NCBI GenBank assembly: GCA_044223975.1
Contig: JBGALI010000003.1
Location: 248,001-312,000, forward strand
Length of the DNA: 64,000 bases
DNA from: CAZCPB01 sp044223975
GTDB lineage: Bacteria; Planctomycetota; Phycisphaerae; Phycisphaerales; UBA1924
Reading direction: 5' to 3'
Positions 31,301 to 39,022 of the stretch are shown in pieces. Position 1 is the stretch's first letter, and the number at the start of each line of letters is the position of its first letter. The notes beneath the pieces were generated by a model. It was given only the letters and a program-made list of their open reading frames with translations, searched no databases and was not told the DNA's origin. The translations under genes were made by a program, and so were the position numbers.

Positions 31301-31395
31301 CTCATGCCGTCAAAGAAGCGCAGGGCCACGACCGCGGCCGGCACCACCACCAGCCCCGCCCACAACCACTCGGGATGCTCGAGCCTGAATTCCAC
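28375..31395 (-). CDS. Large VWA-domain membrane protein
   Basis: The product is 1006 aa from a GTG start. Two N-terminal membrane helices (about 9-28 and 39-58) precede a VWA-like domain with VVDVSDSV, then a glutamine-amidotransferase-like segment (DLVIFQNVPSDAVPRQTQEAL, GGGFIMTGGPASFGAGGW), then a second VWA domain with an intact MIDAS (FIIDNSGSMGRSV). A further helix lies near residue 880 (LTPVWRLLLIWTIATFLLDV). Such proteins occur in MoxR/BatA-type loci of Planctomycetes, probably assembling or monitoring envelope complexes. No MoxR ATPase is in the window. The upstream gene on the same strand encodes the disordered partner. Confidence 0.88.
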   Translation of the reverse strand: MEFRLEHPEWLWAGLVVVPAAVVALRFFDGMSRGRVWSAILLRAALIGLLIVVAAGLSTVRRSDKLAVVAVVDVSDSVRRFVRSDAGPTLDAVKSFLARAQKGRGPDDVMGTVVFDGRAAVLASPGRGDVAERSLDLRMQEGTDIGNGLAMGAGVLPPDGAGRILLFTDGNQTSGDAIDSARGLASGGSAAARRAVPVDVVPLDYQIATEVIVESVDAPARSTAEAPLTVRVILSSTGDASGTLRLLDNDQPVDANGAEPGTTRRVTLHAGRTVEQIEIQLGPERIHRFRAVFEPDAGPAGPVGDTLADNNAGEAFTLTPGRGSVLIVDGEGEGKGPENGAASTLASTLRRAGIGVTVVAPGAMPADLLALQEYDLVIFQNVPSDAVPRQTQEALVAHVRDLGGGFIMTGGPASFGAGGWRGTPVEAILPVRLDLPARLVKPETAIVFIIDNSGSMGRSVSGSLRTQQEIADEAVALAIRSLDATDLVGVVSFNNDADVVVPLGPNADPGSSSDLVRAIGPGGGTNMMPALEQAHDMLRRVDAKVKHVIVLSDGRSQNEPALAPMAAAMNTDGIKVSTIAIGDASDLESMERIAESGKGVYYQVYDPNILPRVFLGAVRVVRSPMVREVPFEPVIQPVNSPLTAGLTRPPELGGLTLTQARTEPTVTLAMTTPQGEPVLAHWPVELGQVAAFTSDTQKWAAKWIDWPGYGQFWTQAARVIARPAMRRGYSGRLEHDAGRLRLTLEAREEDGRPIDALSVPATVYAPDGRTTEIALAQTAPGVYEGGAPAGGTGTYVAVLKPAQGDKRLTPLVAGVSVSAGVESRTLRSNRGLVESIAATTGGRVLDLSEKSAAAVFDHRGLIAQESLTPVWRLLLIWTIATFLLDVATRRIAWDRFTSAEFGAGIGERATDAVRGRAGGAARTLEGLRARAEMETPASRDTALGEDDAAELARAARDRRRAARLAGLRTDPAAPTPEPPSRPDDTAAPADLASIKKRARERFEREQ

Positions 31396-31425
31396 GCGGG
31401 ATCATTGGGGAGGCGGGAGCGTGGT

Positions 31426-31465
31426 GGGGATGAGGGGATGAGGGGATGAGGGGATGAGGGGATGA
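31426..31465. repeat. Tandem octamer repeat, GGGGATGA x5
   Basis: Five perfect copies of GGGGATGA lie in the 138-nt gap upstream of the VWA gene. Read on the minus strand this is a pyrimidine-rich leader ending about 30 nt before the GTG start. Copy number could change by slippage. Confidence 0.9.
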
Positions 31466-31533
31466 GGACTGATTGTGCGGGTTGGGCCGTGTGGGCGCGC
31501 GTTATGGAAATGCGCGGGGATGGAAAGCACGGA

Positions 31534-34341
31534 TCAATTGCCGCGGGGGCGGGCGTCGGGGGCGTCGGGCACGGCGGGCGTCGGGGGTGCCGCGGGAGGG
31601 GCGCTTTGTGTTGCGGCACGCTCGACGTACTTGCGGAACACCCGCTTCACGAAAGGTCCGTACTGCGACGGCACGATCTGCTGCTCCACCGCTCGCTCGG
31701 CCCCTGCCGCGGCGGCGCGGACGCGGTTGGAGGCTTCACCGGGCGTTGCCGGCGCGCGCGGGTCGTTCGATGGATCGCCCGACCACTGCGACACGACGCG
31801 GGACTTCTCACCGGCCTTGGCGGCATCCTTGTCCCGCGCATCGACCAACTCTGACTTGCCGTCCCACTGTCGCCGGGCGCCGGCGCGGTCGCTTGCATCC
31901 CCGCCACCCGTCACGCCCTCGCCGCGCGGAGCGGAGCCCGGCGTGTTGTCGCCGCCGGGCTGGTCCCGCATGGCTTCCGCGATGCGGCGCAAGTCCTCCG
32001 GGCTGGCGTTCTCGAGCATCTTGCGGGCCTGCTCGCGCATCTCGCGGGAGACGCGGCGCTGGTTCTGCACCGTCTGCGGTGACTCGGCGAGCTTGTGGAG
32101 TTCCTTCGCGAGGCGCTCGACCGCGCCGGGATTGGGCAAGGGTGACTCGCCGGGGCTCGTGCTGTCGTCCTTGGGTTGGTTCACACCATCGCCGGGCGGG
32201 GCGCCGGGAGTCTTTGGCGCGGCCGGTGGCGATGATGGATCTGCGCCGGTTTCTCGCTGCGTGCCCGTCCGCGGCTGATCCGGGCGGCCGGGACCGTCGG
32301 CATCCTTCTGTTCTCCCGCGGCATTTTGCGTGTGCTCGCCGGGCGCGCGCTCGCGCGGCTCCGGGGTCGGGCTCGCACCCTTTTCGCCGGACGGGGCGCT
32401 CTGGCCGCCGGGCTCGGGGGGCTGAGCGCCCGGGTCCTTTGCCGCGTCGCGCTGGCCTTCGCCCGCACCTTCCGGCTTCTCGCTGCGATCGGTGCCGGAC
32501 CTGCCGCGGTCGTTGGATTCACCTTGCTCTTCGCTCTTCTGCGACTTTGACGCATCATCCTCGGCGCGACGCTCAGCCTTGGTCCCATCCTCACGGCGCT
32601 CGGCGGGTTGCTTGGCGCCCGGAGGCGCGTGATCGGAGGGCGAGCCGGTCTCGGAGGGGGTGGGTCGGACTCCCGGTTCGGCCTTGGGCTTTGGCGCGGC
32701 TGGCCTATCCGCGTCATTGCCACCATCCAGCTTGCGATTCGGGTCGCTCGACGTCGGCTCTTGTTTGTTCGGCGCGGCGTCCTTCTCGCCCTGTGCGTGC
32801 CGCGCATCCTTCGGGGGCGTGCCGGCGGGCGACTCCTTCCGATCTTTCTGCGACGCCAGCTCGCGAGCGGCTTCGCGCATCGAGCGGGCCATTTTCTCCA
32901 GGTCCTCCGGGGCATCGTCGCGGCGTGAGGATGACCGCGGTTCTCCCGAGGGCTTTTCCTTCACCTGGTTCGAACCGCCCGGCTGATCGTCGGGCTTTGG
33001 TTCGCCCGTGGGCGAACCCTGTTCACGAGATCCCTCGGGCGAAGGCGCTGCGTCAGGCTTGGCGGGCTCGGGCGCCGAGGTTGGGCCCGGGCCTTCTTTC
33101 GGACTCGGCTTCGACTTTGTCGCGTCGGCCGACGTCTTTGAGGGTGCATCGTCGCGCCTTTCACCCTTGGGGGGCTGGCCCGGCGTGGCGCTGGGAGCAG
33201 CCTGCTCCTTGGCCGCAGGCGGGCGCGCGGCGTCGCTCTGGGGATTCGGCGTCGGCGCGTCGGGCGCGTCGGCATCGCTCTCTTCCGAGGCGGGCTGGTC
33301 CGGTGATGAGTCCCTCGTACGCGAGGATTTTTCACGGGCCGCTCGCTCGCGCTCGCGGATCTCGTCCAGGTCCCGGGCCAGATTTTCCAGTTCGCGGGCC
33401 GCGCGTTCGCGCGCTTCGGGCGACATGGCGCCGGCGCGCTCGGCGAGGCGCCCTGCCGCGGCGGCCGCGCTCTCAACATCGCCGCGCCGGAGCGACTCGG
33501 CGATCCCGGCGCCGTCGCTGGGCACGGCGCCCTCCGTCACTGAGCGTGCCGATTTGGCCAGCGCGCTCTTCACGGCGTCGGCGCGTTCACCGGCTCGCGT
33601 GGCCTCGCGGTCGGTGGCGTCGCTGGCGCGCTCCAGCGCGCGGGCCGCCCGTGCCCGGCCCGACTCGGCCGATTCTTCGCCGCGGGCCAGCTCACGCTCG
33701 ATCTCGCGCACAGCGTCCAATTCGCGCTCCACGCTCGGCACGGGCGGACCGTCCACGTCCGTCGCGGGCGGAACCACCGCCTTCACCTGTTCGGCCGCCC
33801 GCTCGCGCTGGCTTGCCTCCGCTTGCGCCAGGCCTTCGCCCACGGTCCGATCCCGCCCGGGGACCCAGATCGAAACGGCGATCGCCGCGCCGAGGCCCGC
33901 CGCCAGCCACGCCCACGCCCGACCGAATCGGAGGGGGAGTGCCGCGGCAAGGTTCACGCCGCGCGCTACCGATCCTGCCTCCTGCAGGGCGATCGCAATG
34001 AACGGGTCGTTTCCCGCTCGGCGTTCCAGCTCCATCGCGGAGGTCAGCCGGTCCTTCAACGCGAGGGTTTGGTCTAACCACGCCGCGGCATGGGCGTGGG
34101 TCCACTTGCCGAGCACCGCCCAGATCAGGCCCGTGGTCAGCCCGAACCCGACCGGGGCCGCGATGAGAAGCCAGACGGGAGCGCCCGGCAGCCACCCGAG
34201 CTTGTTCGCCCCCACCATCGTCAGGCCGAGCCCCGCTCCGACGGCGCCGCACACACCGCACCGTGCCACCAGCGCACGGGCGAACGCGCGGCGCGCCGCG
34301 CGCACGACCACGAACCCGACCTGGTCTCCCGGGAGATTCAC
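31534..34341 (-). CDS. Membrane protein with very long disordered region
   Basis: The product is 935 aa from a GTG start. Two or three membrane segments lie at the N-terminus (VWLLIAAPVGFGLTTGLIWAVLG; FGRAWAWLAAGLGAAIAVSIWV). About 500 residues rich in Pro, Glu, Ser, Lys, Asp and Ala follow, almost certainly disordered, with short coiled segments between. The C-terminus has a conserved-looking block, VRAAAAGAERAVEQQIVPSQYGPFVKRVFRKYVERA. Planctomycete VWA loci often carry such partners. Function is unknown. It is the first gene of the pair with the VWA protein; a TACGAT box lies 6 nt before the GTG. Confidence 0.8.
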   Translation of the reverse strand: MNLPGDQVGFVVVRAARRAFARALVARCGVCGAVGAGLGLTMVGANKLGWLPGAPVWLLIAAPVGFGLTTGLIWAVLGKWTHAHAAAWLDQTLALKDRLTSAMELERRAGNDPFIAIALQEAGSVARGVNLAAALPLRFGRAWAWLAAGLGAAIAVSIWVPGRDRTVGEGLAQAEASQRERAAEQVKAVVPPATDVDGPPVPSVERELDAVREIERELARGEESAESGRARAARALERASDATDREATRAGERADAVKSALAKSARSVTEGAVPSDGAGIAESLRRGDVESAAAAAGRLAERAGAMSPEARERAARELENLARDLDEIRERERAAREKSSRTRDSSPDQPASEESDADAPDAPTPNPQSDAARPPAAKEQAAPSATPGQPPKGERRDDAPSKTSADATKSKPSPKEGPGPTSAPEPAKPDAAPSPEGSREQGSPTGEPKPDDQPGGSNQVKEKPSGEPRSSSRRDDAPEDLEKMARSMREAARELASQKDRKESPAGTPPKDARHAQGEKDAAPNKQEPTSSDPNRKLDGGNDADRPAAPKPKAEPGVRPTPSETGSPSDHAPPGAKQPAERREDGTKAERRAEDDASKSQKSEEQGESNDRGRSGTDRSEKPEGAGEGQRDAAKDPGAQPPEPGGQSAPSGEKGASPTPEPRERAPGEHTQNAAGEQKDADGPGRPDQPRTGTQRETGADPSSPPAAPKTPGAPPGDGVNQPKDDSTSPGESPLPNPGAVERLAKELHKLAESPQTVQNQRRVSREMREQARKMLENASPEDLRRIAEAMRDQPGGDNTPGSAPRGEGVTGGGDASDRAGARRQWDGKSELVDARDKDAAKAGEKSRVVSQWSGDPSNDPRAPATPGEASNRVRAAAAGAERAVEQQIVPSQYGPFVKRVFRKYVERAATQSAPPAAPPTPAVPDAPDARPRGN

Positions 34342-34347
34342 GCCCGG

Positions 34348-34353
34348 ATCGTA
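34348..34353 (-). promoter_or_regulatory. -10 box (TACGAT) of the VWA-locus transcript
   Basis: TACGAT on the minus strand ends 6 nt before the GTG at 34341, which supports that start; leaderless arrangement. Confidence 0.45.
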
Positions 34354-34411
34354 GGGTCCGGCGTCGGGCGGCCCCCGCCCTTGCGAACGGGCTCAACCTA
34401 CGCTTCGGTGT

Positions 34412-34485
34412 GCGCTCGTAGCTCAGTTGGATAGAGCGGCGGTTTCCTAAACCGCAGGTCGGCAGTTCGAGTCTGCCCGAGCGCG
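34412..34485 (+). tRNA. tRNA-Arg (CCT anticodon)
   Basis: Cloverleaf with acceptor GCGCTCG/CGAGCGC, D-arm GCTC...GAGC, anticodon loop TTCCTAA (CCT, reads AGG) and T-arm GGCAG-TTCGAGT-CTGCC. Discriminator G; CCA is not encoded. Confidence 0.96.
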
Positions 34486-34646
34486 CTTGGGGGTCCGGTC
34501 GGGGATCGTTCCCGTGCCGTGAGTGTGGTGAAGCGGCAACTCCCGGCACGCGGCGCCGACGCCCCAGAACCCGGCGCCCGATAAGACCCGCGGGCGGGCC
34601 CTGAGGGATGTGCCAATTGGTGCTTTGGCGCAGGGCATGCCGGTTG

Positions 34647-34652
34647 TACGCT
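34647..34652 (+). promoter_or_regulatory. -10-like box (TACGCT) before small lipoprotein gene
   Basis: TACGCT ends 8 nt before the GTG at 34661. It lies inside the longer ATG reading, which argues for the GTG start. Confidence 0.35.
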
Positions 34653-34660
34653 TGAGGGCG

Positions 34661-35062
34661 GTGATTCACGCGCTCTCCACCCATCCCCTCGCTCTTTCAC
34701 GGCCGCGCGGTGCATCCGTCGCCGGGCGAGCCCTCCGGCTGACCCTGGGTCTTGCACCGGCGGCGGCGCTGTGGGGGTGCAGCGGGCCATCGGCGGTGGA
34801 GCGGCGCGACATCGGTTCAGTCGGCCGCGCCCAGGAGGGCTGGCAGTTGGTGCTGGCGCCGGAGGAATCGGCGCCGGCGGGGGCGGAGCAGTACCGGCTG
34901 GATGCGACGCTGGCATCGCGGGCGGGGGAGCAGGCCTACCCGCTGGACATGTACCCTCAGAACACGCCGACGCTGGAGCGGGCCCGCTGGCTGTACTTCC
35001 CGATCACGCCGGGGACGTTTGTGTACTTCCCTGACCGGGCCCGGACGGTCTGGAGCCGCTGA
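34661..35062 (+). CDS. Small lipoprotein of unknown function
   Basis: The product is 133 aa from a GTG. The N-terminal signal is longer than usual (RALRLTLGLAPAAALWGC, lipobox LWGC). The mature part (GWQLVLAPEESAPAGAEQYRLDATL, YPLDMYPQNTPTLERARWLYFPITPGTFVYFPD) resembles no family I recognise but has coherent high-GC codon use. An in-frame ATG at 34637 is an alternative start; the GTG is preferred because TACGCT lies 8 nt before it. It is single-gene, converging on the fibro-slime gene. Confidence 0.6.
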   Translation: MIHALSTHPLALSRPRGASVAGRALRLTLGLAPAAALWGCSGPSAVERRDIGSVGRAQEGWQLVLAPEESAPAGAEQYRLDATLASRAGEQAYPLDMYPQNTPTLERARWLYFPITPGTFVYFPDRARTVWSR

Positions 35063-35080
35063 GCGGCGCTTGCGTTCCTC

Positions 35081-35118
35081 AAAAAACGCCACGGCCCACC
35101 GTTGAAGGCGGGCCGCGA
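35081..35118 (-). terminator. Rho-independent terminator of the fibro-slime gene
   Basis: On the minus strand CGGCCCGCC pairs with GGTGGGCCG (one G-T pair) around a 6-nt loop, then TGGCG and TTTTTT, about 40 nt after the stop codon. Confidence 0.85.
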
Positions 35119-35158
35119 CGCTCCCCTGAGTCATCCGTTCGCCGTGGGGCGATCAGGA

Positions 35159-36106
35159 TCAGTCGAACAGGGCGGTGGTGGCGGGCGGGTCGATGCTCTT
35201 GAGCTCCAGGTTGGTGTCGATGCGGCAGTTGGACTGCGTGCGGTGCCGCTCGGCGAAGAAGAACCGGAGGCTGTAGGTCTTGCCGTCCTCCAGCCAGTTC
35301 AGGCGGTCCAGCTGGATCGACTGGTTGACGGCCGAGTGGATGCCGCCGATGTCGATGACCAGCTTGCCGTCGACGAAGACCCAGACGTCGTCGTCGCCCG
35401 TGAACGTGAAGACCTGGCCGGCGCTCTTGCGGTAGACGAACTCGGTGTTGAGCTCGAAGGTGAAGTGGAAGTTCTTGCTGTCACCCTTGGAGTTGCCGAA
35501 CAAGTCGCCGTTGATCGGGAAGAACCCGCCGAGGTTCTTGTAGACCGGGTCGGTTTTGTCGTTGAACGAGTACATGTTGGTGCCCGACTGGCGGCTGAGC
35601 GAGATCGCCAGCTGCTTCGAGACGTTCACCCCGGGCACGTCGCGGTACCACTGGGCGAACTTGTCGGCGCTAGTCAGGGCGCCGCCGGTGCTGCTGGACT
35701 TGGTGCCGGCCTTGTCGCCGGTCTTGGCGCTGATGTACTCGCGGGGGCTGATCTTGTTCAGGCCCGACGCGTCCGACCATTCCTTGCTGACCAGGTAGCC
35801 CGCGCTGTTGTACTGGGGCTTGCCCTCGGAGTCGAGCGTGTCCTTGACCTCGCCCATGTAGTGGCCGAAGCCGGCGGCCGGCGTCAGCTCAAAGTCGGGG
35901 TGACCACCGGTCACGCTCCGCTCGGCGAAGTCGCGGACCACGCCGTTGAGGACAATCGCGGGGGGCAAGTTCTTGTAGGGGTCGCTGGGGACAGTATTTT
36001 CCCCGCTTGAACTCTGCGCCGAGGCAACCGACACGGTGCCCAGGCCGCCGGCCAGCATCACGACCGCCAGCGAGCTGTGAAAGGCCTTCGAGCGAACGTT
36101 GAACAT
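35159..36106 (-). CDS. Secreted fibro-slime domain protein
   Basis: The product is 315 aa. The signal peptide ends near SVASAQ. The body carries the fibro-slime/PA14-like signature: PPAIVLNGVVRDF at the start, FTFELNTEFVYRKSAGQVFTF, GDDDVWVFVDGKLVIDIGG, and LEDGKTYSLRFFFAERH. The domain is known from slime-mould and bacterial surface proteins and is thought to bind carbohydrate or mediate adhesion. There is no C-terminal anchor, so it is probably released or held non-covalently. A strong GGAGG lies 7 nt before the ATG at 36106, and a terminator follows. Confidence 0.92.
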   Translation of the reverse strand: MFNVRSKAFHSSLAVVMLAGGLGTVSVASAQSSSGENTVPSDPYKNLPPAIVLNGVVRDFAERSVTGGHPDFELTPAAGFGHYMGEVKDTLDSEGKPQYNSAGYLVSKEWSDASGLNKISPREYISAKTGDKAGTKSSSTGGALTSADKFAQWYRDVPGVNVSKQLAISLSRQSGTNMYSFNDKTDPVYKNLGGFFPINGDLFGNSKGDSKNFHFTFELNTEFVYRKSAGQVFTFTGDDDVWVFVDGKLVIDIGGIHSAVNQSIQLDRLNWLEDGKTYSLRFFFAERHRTQSNCRIDTNLELKSIDPPATTALFD

Positions 36107-36602
36107 GGGATTCCTCCACACCGAACTCGCCAGACCGTCCCGCCTCCGAGCCACGCTTTGTGCTGGCCGCGGCCGCGGAGCGCGCCCCGGGGAACGCCCC
36201 CGGAGAATGGTCCGACTCACCCTGAAATTTGGGATACACACCCCGCCGCTCCAAGCCGCGGGAACGCGATTCACGCGGAAGACCCTCCACGGCGACCGTC
36301 TGTGCGGGTCAGGAGACCTAGCGAAGACGGCAGGAGAGCCCCGGGCAGCGGACGCCCGCGGGAGGCTGCTTTATCAGCCCCGAGATCGCTGGTGAGAATT
36401 GTCAATAGATGATGCGGTCCGGCCTGCCGCGGCGGGGAACCATCGCGGGCCGGTCCGGGGCGGCCGGACCGACCCGAAACTCCGCGGTCAAAGCCCGAAG
36501 CCTCGACCGACCGATGTATGATCGGACCTCGCGCCGGGATGGCTCTGGCGCGACGGGCACCACGCCACGAAGGACCGCGCGCCCCACCACGGAGGGTTTT
36601 GC
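36107..36602. other. Divergent intergenic region, fibro-slime gene to murA
   Basis: No credible gene in 496 nt. It holds the SD of the fibro-slime gene at its left end and a candidate murA promoter element near 36511. Short open readings on both strands lack start signals and family likeness. Confidence 0.6.
36511..36528 (+). promoter_or_regulatory. Possible murA promoter element
   Basis: CCGATGTATGATCGGACC carries an extended -10-like TGTATGAT, 80 nt before the ATG. It closely resembles the element before pckA. Confidence 0.35.
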
Positions 36603-37934
36603 ATGGATACGTTCGTCATCAACGGAGGGCGCCGGCTCGCTGGACGCACCCGGGTCAACGGCTCGAAGAACGCGGCCCTGCCGTTGATGGCCGCGGCCCT
36701 TCTGACGGACGATCCCGTCGTCCTCCGCGATGTGCCCGATCTGGCCGACATCCGCAACATGCAGCGCCTGCTGGGCGAGCTTGGGTGCGTCCGCGTCAAC
36801 GACGGGGACGAGCGCAAGGGCGTGCTGGCCCTGCACGCCAGCGACACCTCCAACAGCCACGCCCGCTACGACATCGTCCGCACCATGCGGGCCAGCATCT
36901 GCGTGCTCGGACCCTTGCTCGCCAAGCGGGGCTCGGCCCGCGTGTCAATGCCCGGTGGGTGCTCCATCGGTGACCGACCGGTCGACCTGCACCTGCGGGG
37001 GCTTGGGGCCCTGGGCGCCGAGATCACCATGAGCGCGGGCGACATCATCGCCCAGACCCCCAAGGGCGGGCTGCGCGGGGCGACCATCTTCCTGGGCGGA
37101 CCGTTCGGATCGACCGTCCTGGGCACGGCCAACGTGATGTCTGCCGCGTGCCTGGCCAAGGGCACGACCATCATCGAGTCTGCCGCGTGCGAGCCGGAGA
37201 TCGTCGACCTGGCCCGCATGCTGGAGTCGATGGGCGCCAAGATCTCGGGCGCGGGCTCCCCCCGCATCACCATCGAGGGCGTCTCGCAGCTGGGCGGGAC
37301 CGACCACGCGGTGATCCCCGACCGAATCGAGGCGGGCACGTTCCTGATGGCCGCGGCCATCACCAACGGCGAGCTGACGCTCGAGAATTGCCCGACCGAC
37401 GCGCTGCTGGCCGTCATCGACCGGCTGAACGCGATCGGCATCGACGTGACGCCGATCGGCTCTTCGCGCGACCCGCTCCGGGCCACCGTCCGCGTCACGT
37501 GCGGGCGGGTGCTCCGCCCGGTCGAGGTCACCACGCAGCCGCACCCCGGGTTCCCGACGGACCTGCAGGCCCAGCTCATGGCCTTGCTCACGTTGGCCGA
37601 CGGCAACTCGGTCATCACCGAGCGGATCTTCCCGGAGCGGTTCCTGCACGTTGCCGAGCTCTCGCGGATGGGCGCCCGCCTCTTCAGGCAGGGCCCGACG
37701 GTGATCATCTCGGGGGTGCGGAGCCTGATCGGCGCCCCGGTGATGGCGAGCGACCTGCGGGCCAGCGCCGGGCTGGTGCTGGCGGGGATGGCGGCCGAGG
37801 GCACCACCCTGGTCAACCGCGTCTACCACCTCGACCGCGGGTACGAAAAGCTCGAGGAGCGGCTGTGCTCCCTGGGGGCCTCGATCGAGCGCGTGGACGA
37901 GAAGACCCTCAGCCCGACCGAGGTCGTGGGGTAA
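36603..37934 (+). CDS. murA: UDP-N-acetylglucosamine 1-carboxyvinyltransferase
   Basis: The product is 443 aa. MurA transfers enolpyruvate from PEP to UDP-GlcNAc, the first committed step of peptidoglycan synthesis. NGSKNAALPLMAAALL (catalytic Lys and Asn), the active-site loop PGGCSIGDRPVDLHLRGL with Cys120 (the fosfomycin target), and HPGFPTDLQAQLMALL are intact. Length is slightly above the usual 420. GGAGG lies 9 nt before the ATG. It is single-gene and converges on the ptsH cluster. It supports a peptidoglycan cell wall in this lineage. Confidence 0.97.
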   Translation: MDTFVINGGRRLAGRTRVNGSKNAALPLMAAALLTDDPVVLRDVPDLADIRNMQRLLGELGCVRVNDGDERKGVLALHASDTSNSHARYDIVRTMRASICVLGPLLAKRGSARVSMPGGCSIGDRPVDLHLRGLGALGAEITMSAGDIIAQTPKGGLRGATIFLGGPFGSTVLGTANVMSAACLAKGTTIIESAACEPEIVDLARMLESMGAKISGAGSPRITIEGVSQLGGTDHAVIPDRIEAGTFLMAAAITNGELTLENCPTDALLAVIDRLNAIGIDVTPIGSSRDPLRATVRVTCGRVLRPVEVTTQPHPGFPTDLQAQLMALLTLADGNSVITERIFPERFLHVAELSRMGARLFRQGPTVIISGVRSLIGAPVMASDLRASAGLVLAGMAAEGTTLVNRVYHLDRGYEKLEERLCSLGASIERVDEKTLSPTEVVG

Positions 37935-38040
37935 GGCCGCGGCGCCGTCAGAGATTGCGGCGGGAGCCGGGTCCCGAGGCGGCGGTCCGCCCGCTCATAC
38001 GCATTCCAAAAAGTTTCTGCCCTCCTCGGGCCACAGACGA

Positions 38041-38146
38041 GGAGATTTCGCGCGGAGGCGCAGAGAGCGCCGAGGAAGAACGAAGGCCAGCGAAGAGGGG
38101 AATCCGTGCCCGTCTCGGCGGGCTCAGCGCCTCGGCGAGAAACTCC
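38041..38146. repeat. Palindromic element between murA and ptsH
   Basis: Left arm 38041-38074 and right arm 38114-38146 are inverted copies (about 28 of 33 paired after one gap) of a GGAG-TTTCGCG-GAGGCGC-GAG-CGCCGAG sequence. It lies in the gap between convergent murA and ptsH and resembles the dispersed GCGGAGGCGCAGAG-type repeats seen in many bacterial genomes. Confidence 0.7.
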
Positions 38147-38179
38147 GGGAATTCGCCCCGGAATTAAGTGGAACCCGTA

Positions 38180-38455
38180 TCATTCCTCGTCGAACCCGGC
38201 GTCCACCAGCGCCTTGAGCGCCTTGATGGCGGCTTCGGCGTCGTCGCCCTCGGCGATGACCTCGAGTTCGGTGCCCTGGCTGGCGGCGAGCATCATCATT
38301 TCCATGATGGACTTGCCGTCGACCGTGCAGTCGGGCTTGGCGACTTTGACATCGCACTTGAACGTGGTCGCCAGGTCGACGAACGTCATCGCGGGCCGGG
38401 CGTGGAGCCCGAGCCGGTTGACGATCGTGACCTTGGCCGTGCATCGCGTGCCCAC
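38180..38455 (-). CDS. ptsH: HPr-family phosphocarrier protein
   Basis: The product is 91 aa from a GTG. NRLGLHARPAMTFVDLA holds the phospho-acceptor His18, and VDGKSIMEMMMLAA holds Ser49, the regulatory serine position of HPr. The pattern matches NPr/HPr of the nitrogen PTS. GGAGG lies 7 nt before the GTG at 38455; an in-frame GTG at 38500 that overlaps the ptsN stop would add 15 residues and is less likely. It is last in the order hpf-ptsN-ptsH. No enzyme I gene is nearby. Confidence 0.93.
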   Translation of the reverse strand: MGTRCTAKVTIVNRLGLHARPAMTFVDLATTFKCDVKVAKPDCTVDGKSIMEMMMLAASQGTELEVIAEGDDAEAAIKALKALVDAGFDEE

Positions 38456-38496
38456 GCCGCCCTCCCGGGCGCGCCGCGCGGCGCGCCCGCCCCCGT

Positions 38497-38991
38497 TCAC
38501 CCCGGCAGCTGCTGTCCGTCGGCCTCGCTCAGGAGCATCCGGATCTCCTCGGCGGTCGAGGCCTGCCGCAGGAAGCGGCGGAACGTGTCCTTGCTGAGGT
38601 TTTTGAAGATGACCTCCATGGCCTGGAGGTGCTCCTCGGGCCGGTCCTCGGGCGACACGAGCAGGAACACCGAGTAGACCGGCTGTTTGTCCAGGGCGTT
38701 GAAGTCCACCCCGCGCTGGGCCAGCCCCACCGCCGCGCTGAGCTTGGTAACGCCGGTGTGCTTGACGTGGGGAACGGCGACGCCGCGTCCGAAGCCGGTC
38801 GAGCCTTTGCGCTCACGCTCGAGGATGCGTCGGAGCAGCTCGTCGCGGATACGGCCGGGGGCGTCGCCGGCGGCGATGATCGCGTCGAGCAGCTCGGCGA
38901 CCACCTCGTCGCGTCCGGCCCCCGCCAGCTGGGGGATCACGGCGCCCGGGGAGACGATCTCGGTCAGCTTCAGCAAGTGCGGGTTCTCCAC
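38497..38991 (-). CDS. ptsN: PTS IIA component, PtsN-like
   Basis: The product is 164 aa from a GTG. The fructose/mannitol-class IIA fold is shown by RRILERERKGSTGFGRGVAVPHVKH, with phospho-acceptor His75, and VYSVFLLVSPEDRPEEHLQAMEVIFKNLS. Without IIB or IIC domains and next to hpf and HPr it should be regulatory (EIIA-Ntr), accepting phosphate from the HPr-like protein and controlling partner proteins rather than sugar uptake. The start has no clear SD. It lies 31 nt downstream of hpf. Confidence 0.92.
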   Translation of the reverse strand: MENPHLLKLTEIVSPGAVIPQLAGAGRDEVVAELLDAIIAAGDAPGRIRDELLRRILERERKGSTGFGRGVAVPHVKHTGVTKLSAAVGLAQRGVDFNALDKQPVYSVFLLVSPEDRPEEHLQAMEVIFKNLSKDTFRRFLRQASTAEEIRMLLSEADGQQLPG

Positions 38992-39022
38992 GCCGGCGCC
39001 CCCGAAAGGGAGGGGGTGCCTC

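Noticed and set aside
31426..31465. CRISPR array
   Set aside because: The octamer copies are contiguous with no spacers.
31473..34001. 842-codon plus-strand frame opposite the disordered protein
   Set aside because: Arg/Pro/Ser-rich shadow of a Pro/Glu/Ser-coding strand. The minus-strand frame has membrane segments, a promoter box and an operon partner.
34610..34660. Upstream GTG (34610) or ATG (34637) as start of the small lipoprotein
   Set aside because: Both would place the signal peptide far from the N-terminus, and the TACGCT box lies downstream of both.
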